64,000 nt of DNA from Croceibacterium sp. TMG7-5b_MA50 (GTDB lineage Bacteria; Pseudomonadota; Alphaproteobacteria; Sphingomonadales; Sphingomonadaceae): positions 2,126,001-2,190,000 of the forward strand of contig NZ_CP156082.1 of NCBI RefSeq assembly GCF_039830145.1, in the 5' to 3' direction. Under the pieces are notes generated by a model. It saw only the letters and a program-made list of their open reading frames with translations, was not told the DNA's origin and did no database searches. Positions within the stretch are counted from its first letter, which is position 1. Every line of letters starts with the position of its first letter. This document shows positions 58,793 through 64,000 of the stretch, piece after piece. Both the position numbers and the translations under genes were made by a program.

Positions 58793-61430
58793 GCGAGCGG
58801 CTCACCTGCTCGAACGTATCGCGCGACAGGCTTGGCGCGGTGGCGATCCGCTCCAGTTCGGCCCGCATCAGGCCAGCGCGCACCGGCTCGATCCGGCGCC
58901 AGCGGCCGAGCGGCGGTACGAAGCGGGCGGCGGTCTGCGGATTGATCGGGTCCAGCGCCAGGATGGTGTCGGCCACCATGCGGTATCCTTCGCCTCCCGA
59001 CGCGTGGAAGGCATGCGGATTGCCGGCAAAGGCCATGAACAGCGATCGGGCGCGGTTGGGATTGCGCAGCGTGAAGTCGGGGTGCTGCGCCAGTGCCTGC
59101 ACGTGACTCAGGGTGTTGGGATGCAGCGATTGCGCCTGCAGCGCGAACCACTTGTCGATCACCAGCGCATTGTCCCGGTGCCGCTGGTAGAAGTCGAGCA
59201 GCTTGCCGGTCCGTTCGGGCGTGTCGAGCCCGGCCAGCACCATCAGCGCGCCCTGCCGGTCGGTCATGGTCACGGCCGCATCATATTGCGCCGCCGCCAT
59301 GCGCGCGGCCAGCGCCGGGTTGCCTGCGGCCAGGAACACCAGCGCCTGCGTCTTCACCTTGCGCGCGCCCTTCGCGGCCGCCGTGAAGCCGGCATCAGCC
59401 CCGCTCGCGCGTGCGTGCAGCGCCACGAACTCCGCCTCCAGCTCGCGCGCCAGCCAACCCTTCAGCGCCTCGCGCGCCTCGTGGATGCGGCCGGGATCGG
59501 CCACCGCCAGCTGTTCCGCCAGGTAAGTTTCGCCCGGCAGGATCAGCAACTCGCCGCGCATCAGGTCGTCGATACCCTCATCGGCGAGCACCGCGGCCAG
59601 CACCTGCCGGATCGCGGCCCGCCCGCTTTGCTCGCCCGTGTCCCCCTGCACCGCGGCCAGCAGATGCGTGACGACCAAGTCCTGCATCGCCTCGTACCGG
59701 GCGAAGGGATCATCGTCCTGCGCGGCCAGAAACACCAGATCCTCCGCCGACAGGGCGCGGCGGATGACGACGGGCGCGGAAAAGCCGCGATTGATCGACA
59801 GGACCGGCGCGATGCCCGCATGCGGCAGGGTGAAGCGCTGCTCGCCCTCGGTCAGCAGCAGCAGCGTCTCCGAACCCAGCTCGCCGCTTGCCCGATCGTG
59901 CAGCGCCACGCGCAGCGGGATCGGCACCGGTTCCTTCGCGTCCTGCCCCGGCGTCGTGGGGGTCGCCTGTGCCAGCTCCACCTCCACCCCGTTCGCTTGC
60001 GCCTTCACCGCTACGCGCACTTCGGGCGTGCCGGCCTGACCGTACCAGCGGCGGAATTGCGTGAGATCGAGGCCGGCACCATCCTCCATCGCCACCACGA
60101 AATCCTCACAGGTGGCCGCCTCGCCATCGTGCCGGTCGAAATACAGGTCGCATCCGGCGCGGAACGCGGCGGGGCCGGCCAGCGTGCGCATCATACGGAT
60201 CACCTCCGCGCCCTTGTTGTACACGGTGGCCGTGTAGAAATTGCTGATCTCGCGGAAGGAATCGGGGCGGATTGGATGCGCCAGCGGTCCGCTGTCCTCC
60301 GGGAACTGAACCGATCGCAGCACCCGCACATCCTCGATCCGCTTGACCGCCGCGCTGCCCATGTCCTGGCTGAACAGCTGGTCGCGCAAAACGGTGAAGC
60401 CTTCCTTCAGGCTGAGCTGAAACCAGTCGCGGCAGGTGACGCGGTTGCCCGACCAGTTGTGGAAATATTCATGCGCGATCACCCCTTCGACCGCGTCATA
60501 ATCACCGTCGGTGGCGGTGTCGGGCTCCGCCAGCACGTACTTCGTGTTGAAGACGTTCAGGCCCTTGTTCTCCATCGCGCCCATGTTGAAATCGCTGACG
60601 GCGACGATGTTGAAGATGCCGAGGTCGTATTCGCGGCCGAACACCTCCTCGTCCCACTTCATCGACCGCTTGAGCGATTGCATGGCGTGATCCGTGCGCC
60701 CTTCGTCCCCCGGACGCACGTAGATCGCCAGCTGCACCTCGCGCCCATTCATCGTGATGAAGCTGTCGCGCTGCGCCACCAGGTCGCCCGCGACCAGCGC
60801 GAACAGGTAGGACGGCTTGGGCCAGGGATCGTGCCATTCGGCCCAATGGGTGCCATCCTCGCCCGTTCCCTCGCCCACAAGGTCACCGTTGGACAGCAGC
60901 ACCGGGAAGTCCGCCTGCGGCCCGCGCATGCGGACGCGATAGATGGACAGCACGTCCGGACGGTCGGGGAAGAAGGTGATCCGGCGGAAGCCTTCTGCCT
61001 CGCACTGGGTGCACAGCATGCCGCCGCTGGCATACAGGCCCATCAACTGGCTGTTGGCGCTGGGATCGATGCTGGTGACGATGCTGATTGTGTGCGCATC
61101 GCCGGGCAAGGTCACTAGCAGGTCGGGCCCTTCCATGACCCAGCTGTTGAGCGGCTCGCCATCGACCAGCACCTCCAGCGGAGTCAGGCCGTCGCCGTTC
61201 AGCCGCAGGACCGGCGTACCCTCCGCCTGTGGGTTGCGCGCGACGTCCAGTTCCGTCCGGACCACCGTTTCCGCCAAGCCGAGCCTGAAATCCATCCGCA
61301 CCTGCGGCACGGTCCAGGGGAATGGCCGGTAATCCTCCCGCCGGATCACAGGCGGTTGCGTCGGCGGCGGGGGTGCATCCGCCAGATGCGGGTTGCCGTC
61401 GGGCGTGGCGGGGGTGCGGGCAATATCCAT
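58785..61430 (-). CDS. pepN: Aminopeptidase N (M1 family)
   Basis: An 881-residue zinc aminopeptidase of the E. coli PepN type that removes N-terminal residues from peptides in the cytosol. The exopeptidase motif is GAMENKG. The zinc site is HEYFHNWSGNRV with the third ligand Glu in LKEGFTV (H-E-x-x-H-x18-E), and the N-terminal beta domain begins VIRREDYRPFPWTV. The start at 61430 excludes a short extension. It is followed by pgeF (eight-base overlap) and divergent from the SDR gene 53 bases away. Confidence 0.96.
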   Translation of the reverse strand: MDIARTPATPDGNPHLADAPPPPTQPPVIRREDYRPFPWTVPQVRMDFRLGLAETVVRTELDVARNPQAEGTPVLRLNGDGLTPLEVLVDGEPLNSWVMEGPDLLVTLPGDAHTISIVTSIDPSANSQLMGLYASGGMLCTQCEAEGFRRITFFPDRPDVLSIYRVRMRGPQADFPVLLSNGDLVGEGTGEDGTHWAEWHDPWPKPSYLFALVAGDLVAQRDSFITMNGREVQLAIYVRPGDEGRTDHAMQSLKRSMKWDEEVFGREYDLGIFNIVAVSDFNMGAMENKGLNVFNTKYVLAEPDTATDGDYDAVEGVIAHEYFHNWSGNRVTCRDWFQLSLKEGFTVLRDQLFSQDMGSAAVKRIEDVRVLRSVQFPEDSGPLAHPIRPDSFREISNFYTATVYNKGAEVIRMMRTLAGPAAFRAGCDLYFDRHDGEAATCEDFVVAMEDGAGLDLTQFRRWYGQAGTPEVRVAVKAQANGVEVELAQATPTTPGQDAKEPVPIPLRVALHDRASGELGSETLLLLTEGEQRFTLPHAGIAPVLSINRGFSAPVVIRRALSAEDLVFLAAQDDDPFARYEAMQDLVVTHLLAAVQGDTGEQSGRAAIRQVLAAVLADEGIDDLMRGELLILPGETYLAEQLAVADPGRIHEAREALKGWLARELEAEFVALHARASGADAGFTAAAKGARKVKTQALVFLAAGNPALAARMAAAQYDAAVTMTDRQGALMVLAGLDTPERTGKLLDFYQRHRDNALVIDKWFALQAQSLHPNTLSHVQALAQHPDFTLRNPNRARSLFMAFAGNPHAFHASGGEGYRMVADTILALDPINPQTAARFVPPLGRWRRIEPVRAGLMRAELERIATAPSLSRDTFEQVSRSLG

Positions 61431-61483
61431 CGGTAACGCGACTCGCTTGCAGATCGGGGGCCTTATGACGCTACAATGCATCT

Positions 61484-62356
61484 ATGTCGCATCTGTTCAT
61501 CTGGGGCCTCGGCTATTCGGCCAGCCATGTCCGCACCATCGCCCGTATCGCCGGCTGGCAGGTCACCGCCACGGGCAGCGCCGGGGATCTCCCGTTCGAC
61601 GATGAGGCCGCGGTGGCGCGGGCGCTGCATGACGCCACCCATGTCCTGTCCAGCGTGCCGCCGGTCGGCGACAGCGACCCGGTGCTGGACCGCTACGCCC
61701 CGCTGATGGCGGGCAAGGTGCTGGCCTATCTCTCCTCCGCCGGGGTCTATGGCGATGCGGGCGGCGCCTGGGTGGACGAAAGCGCACCGGTGGGCACCGG
61801 CCGCCGCACCGCGCGCAGCGTGGCCGATGCCCGCTGGCTGGCGCTTGGCGCGCGGGTGCTGCGCCTGCCGGGCATCTACGGCCCCGGTCGCAGCGCGCTG
61901 GAGCGGGTGGCGGACGAGCGCGCGCACCGCATCGATCTGGCCGATCAGGTGTTCAGCCGGGTGCACGTCCACGACATCGCCAGCGGCGTCATGGCCGCGC
62001 TGGGTGGGCCGCCCGGCGCCTACAATCTGGCCGACGACCTGCCCGCCAGCCAGAACGCGGTGATCGAGGAGGCTTGCCGCCTGCTTGGTCGCGCGCCGCC
62101 GCCGCTGCAATCGATGGAACAGGCGCAATTGTCGCCGATGGCGCGCGGCTTCTATGCGGAAAACCGCCGGGTGGCGAACGGCCGGGCGAAACGGGTGCTC
62201 GGCTGGCTGCCGCGCTACCCCGATTATCGCAGCGGGCTGACCGCCTGCCTTTCCACCGGCGGCTCCTGCATCGGTGCCGCGCGGCCGCGCAGCGCGACCA
62301 CCAGCCCGACCATCGCCAGCACCGCCCCGGTGCCCGCGACGGTGGACCAGCGATAG
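61484..62356 (+). CDS. NAD(P)-dependent SDR-family epimerase-like protein (YeeZ type)
   Basis: A 290-residue Rossmann protein resembling YeeZ and other atypical extended SDR proteins. The N-terminal nucleotide loop is LFIWGLGYSASHV. LSSVPPVGDSDPVL follows, then YLSSAGVYGD and LRLPGIYGPGR, with HVHDIASGVMAALG. The catalytic Tyr-x-x-x-Lys pair is not obvious, so activity is uncertain. The conserved fold ends near YPDYRSGL (base about 62240). The remaining 38 codons run antisense into the EamA gene and look like read-through, giving a 133-base convergent overlap. Confidence 0.8.
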   Translation: MSHLFIWGLGYSASHVRTIARIAGWQVTATGSAGDLPFDDEAAVARALHDATHVLSSVPPVGDSDPVLDRYAPLMAGKVLAYLSSAGVYGDAGGAWVDESAPVGTGRRTARSVADARWLALGARVLRLPGIYGPGRSALERVADERAHRIDLADQVFSRVHVHDIASGVMAALGGPPGAYNLADDLPASQNAVIEEACRLLGRAPPPLQSMEQAQLSPMARGFYAENRRVANGRAKRVLGWLPRYPDYRSGLTACLSTGGSCIGAARPRSATTSPTIASTAPVPATVDQR

Positions 62357-63204
62357 CCTTCGAACAGGGTCGACAGCGCCATTGCCACCACCGGCACCAT
62401 GACCCCGTTATAGGCCGCCCGGCCCGGTCCCAGATCGCGGATCAGCCGGAAATAGAGCGGAAAGGTCACCACCGATCCGACCAGCGCCAGGTAGACTACG
62501 CCGCCCCAGTATCGCGGGCTGTCGGGCAGCACGGGCGGCCCGTTCAGCACCCAGGCTAGCGCCACATTGGCGACCGTCCCCCACAGCATCGCCCAGCCCA
62601 GCAGCAGGTGCAGCGGCCGTCGCTTCGCCGTATCCGTCGCCTGCAGCACATTGGCGGCGCTCGCCGACAGGATCGCCGCCACGCAGAACGCGACACCCAG
62701 CCCCACCTGGCCTGTGGGCGGCGCGCTCGCCGCCTCGTGCACGAGCAACAGCACGATGCCGCAGATGCCGATCAGCGATCCCACCACGAAGCGACGGGTG
62801 ATCGGCTGCCCCAGCAGCAGCCGTCCGCCAATCGCATTGGGCACCATCAGCAGACCGAACAGCACCGCCACGATGCCGGACGTCAGGTGCACCTCGGCCC
62901 GATAGACGAAGTTGAAATTGCCGAAGAACTGGAACAGCCCCAGGAACAGCGCCAGCACATGCCCGCCCCATGTCATGGAGAAGCCGCGCCGGCCGATCCG
63001 CCGGTTGCTGATCGCCGCCAGCACGAACATCCCCAATGTGGCAATGGCGAAGCGGTAGGCGACCGACCAGCTCGGCGGCGCCAGCGCCAGCCCATCCTTG
63101 ATGACGAACCAGGTCGATCCCCAGATCAGGGCGACGGCCAGGAACGGCAGTGCAATCTCCGGCCGCAGCAGCGCGTGGCCGGGGCGGGTGCCCAACGCGC
63201 TCAC
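62224..63204 (-). CDS. EamA-family drug/metabolite transporter (DMT)
   Basis: A 326-residue ten-helix transporter of the DMT superfamily, made of two EamA repeats. The first opens FLAVALIWGSTWFVIKDGLA and the second begins about residue 175 (GVAFCVAAILSASAANVLQA), with FPLYFRLIRDLGPGRAAY near the end. These export small metabolites such as amino acids or nucleobases. The start is the GTG at 63204 overlapping the threonine aldolase stop as GTGA. Its last 133 bases are antisense to the SDR gene. Confidence 0.88.
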   Translation of the reverse strand: MSALGTRPGHALLRPEIALPFLAVALIWGSTWFVIKDGLALAPPSWSVAYRFAIATLGMFVLAAISNRRIGRRGFSMTWGGHVLALFLGLFQFFGNFNFVYRAEVHLTSGIVAVLFGLLMVPNAIGGRLLLGQPITRRFVVGSLIGICGIVLLLVHEAASAPPTGQVGLGVAFCVAAILSASAANVLQATDTAKRRPLHLLLGWAMLWGTVANVALAWVLNGPPVLPDSPRYWGGVVYLALVGSVVTFPLYFRLIRDLGPGRAAYNGVMVPVVAMALSTLFEGYRWSTVAGTGAVLAMVGLVVALRGRAAPMQEPPVERQAVSPLR

Positions 63205-64000
63205 AACGCGGCCAGTGCGCGGGCCAGTGCCGTCGCATCTTCCTGGCGCGTATCCCATGCGGTCACGAAACGGGCGGCATCCGCGCCCCAGTCGTAGAAG
63301 CCGAAACCCCGCGACCGCAGCGACTCCCGCTCGCCCGCGTCCAGCCGCATGAACAGTTCGTTTGCCTCCACGGGGTGCAGCAGCCGGTCGCCCGCGCTGC
63401 CGGCGATCTCCGCCGCGGCGGCGTTGGCCGCGCGGCCATTGGCGAGCCACAGGTCACCTTCCACCATGGCCAGCAATTGCGCCGCCATGAATCGGCCCTT
63501 GCTGGCCAATTGGCCCGCCTGCTTGCGCCGCCGCCGGGCGACCTCCGCCAGGCTGGTGTCGAAGAACACGATCGCCTCCGCCCCCATGCCGCCATTCTTG
63601 ATGCAGCCGAAGCTCAGCGCATCGACATCGCCGCACGCCGTCGCCGCATCCGCGCCCAGGAACGCCGCGGCATTGGCGAAGCGGGCGCCATCCATGTGCA
63701 GGTACAGCCCGCGTGCCCGCGCCAGTGCCGACAACGCCGCCAGTTCCGCGGGCCGGTAGACGCAGCCCAGTTCGCTCGCCTGCGTGATCGTGATCGCATG
63801 CGGCTGCACCCAGTGGACGCCGGGCGCGATGACATCCAGCCGCGCCGCCAGCGCCTCGACCGTCAGCTTGGCATCGGCGGCGTCCACCAGCATCAGCTTC
63901 GCACCATGCAGGAAGAAGCCGGGCGCACCGCCTTCGTCATTCTCCACATGCGCTTGCGCGTGGCACAACACTGCGCCATGCGGCGGCACCATGGGGCCGA
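63201..64000 (-). CDS. Low-specificity threonine aldolase, C-terminal part (5' end outside window)
   Basis: A fragment of about 266 residues of a PLP enzyme of fold type I that splits L-threonine or allo-threonine to glycine and acetaldehyde. The readable frame remains open to the window edge, so the N-terminus is missing. The PLP Lys is in SFGCIKNGGMGAEA. LYLHMDGARFANAAAFLG (the Asp/Arg cofactor site) and ASELGCVYRPAEL are family features, and ELFMRL lies in the C-terminal domain. It overlaps the EamA gene (GTGA), which may export its product. Confidence 0.92.
   Translation of the reverse strand, partial: GPMVPPHGAVLCHAQAHVENDEGGAPGFFLHGAKLMLVDAADAKLTVEALAARLDVIAPGVHWVQPHAITITQASELGCVYRPAELAALSALARARGLYLHMDGARFANAAAFLGADAATACGDVDALSFGCIKNGGMGAEAIVFFDTSLAEVARRRRKQAGQLASKGRFMAAQLLAMVEGDLWLANGRAANAAAAEIAGSAGDRLLHPVEANELFMRLDAGERESLRSRGFGFYDWGADAARFVTAWDTRQEDATALARALAAL

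Overview
The window is chromosomal DNA of a GC-rich alphaproteobacterium, most likely a sphingomonad (Sphingomonadales). Pointers are a MipZ-type division ATPase, four TonB-dependent receptors including one of the long Caulobacter/Xanthomonas type, a petABC cytochrome bc1 operon, a BapA/DmpA-type peptidase and very dense operons with ATGA, GTGA or TGATG junctions. I saw no insertion sequences, prophage genes or CRISPR arrays. No stretch without a gene exceeds 300 bases; the longest is the 287-base gap at 23571-23857.

Layout. (1) 1-245 is the tail of groEL with a terminator. (2) 315-2966 is a three-gene minus-strand unit: a YqcI/YcgG heme N-hydroxylase-like protein (GntA/DcsA family), a DUF1989 protein (carboxyguanidine deiminase-subunit family) and a cytochrome P450. 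This looks like an undescribed N-oxygenation or guanidino-group pathway. (3) 3042-7227 is a minus-strand operon of N-formylglutamate amidohydrolase, mipZ, a membrane J-protein, phosphomannomutase/phosphoglucomutase and a DUF2059 protein. (4) 7286-13132 holds a transglutaminase-like protein, then a P1-family aminopeptidase, a DUF3311 protein and a sodium:solute symporter, with a divergent TonB receptor. It is plausibly a peptide-scavenging module. (5) 13140-16286 is a short Mfd-like helicase.

(6) 16346-36583 is surface polysaccharide. An eight-gene minus-strand run makes dTDP-L-rhamnose (rmlC, B, D, A) and ADP-heptose precursors (gmhA, rfaE1, rfaE2, gmhB). Next come an FkbM methyltransferase, a GT2-GT4 fusion and two uncharacterised proteins in visibly AT-richer DNA. 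They are followed by a Bex/Ctr/Kps-type ABC capsule exporter (outer-membrane protein divergent from the inner-membrane three-gene unit) and a second glycosyltransferase operon (GT2, DUF5672, PhyH oxygenase, large GT4-like protein).

(7) 36793-51831 is a plus-strand carbohydrate and phosphate uptake region: TonB receptor, a GH-A-clan hydrolase, GH43 lipoprotein, TonB receptor, PhoD-family phosphatase, TonB receptor, DUF218 protein and a GH92 mannosidase. The GH92 has Gln where the family's general acid Glu normally lies. That is the substitution known from mannosyl-phosphate uncapping GH92 enzymes, and with PhoD nearby it suggests a locus for phosphorylated mannan. (8) After a tRNA-Gly (51838-51911) come housekeeping genes: OmpA-like lipoprotein, cation/proton antiporter, apt, petC-petB-petA, pgeF, pepN, an SDR protein converging on an EamA transporter with a long overlap, and a threonine aldolase cut by the window edge.
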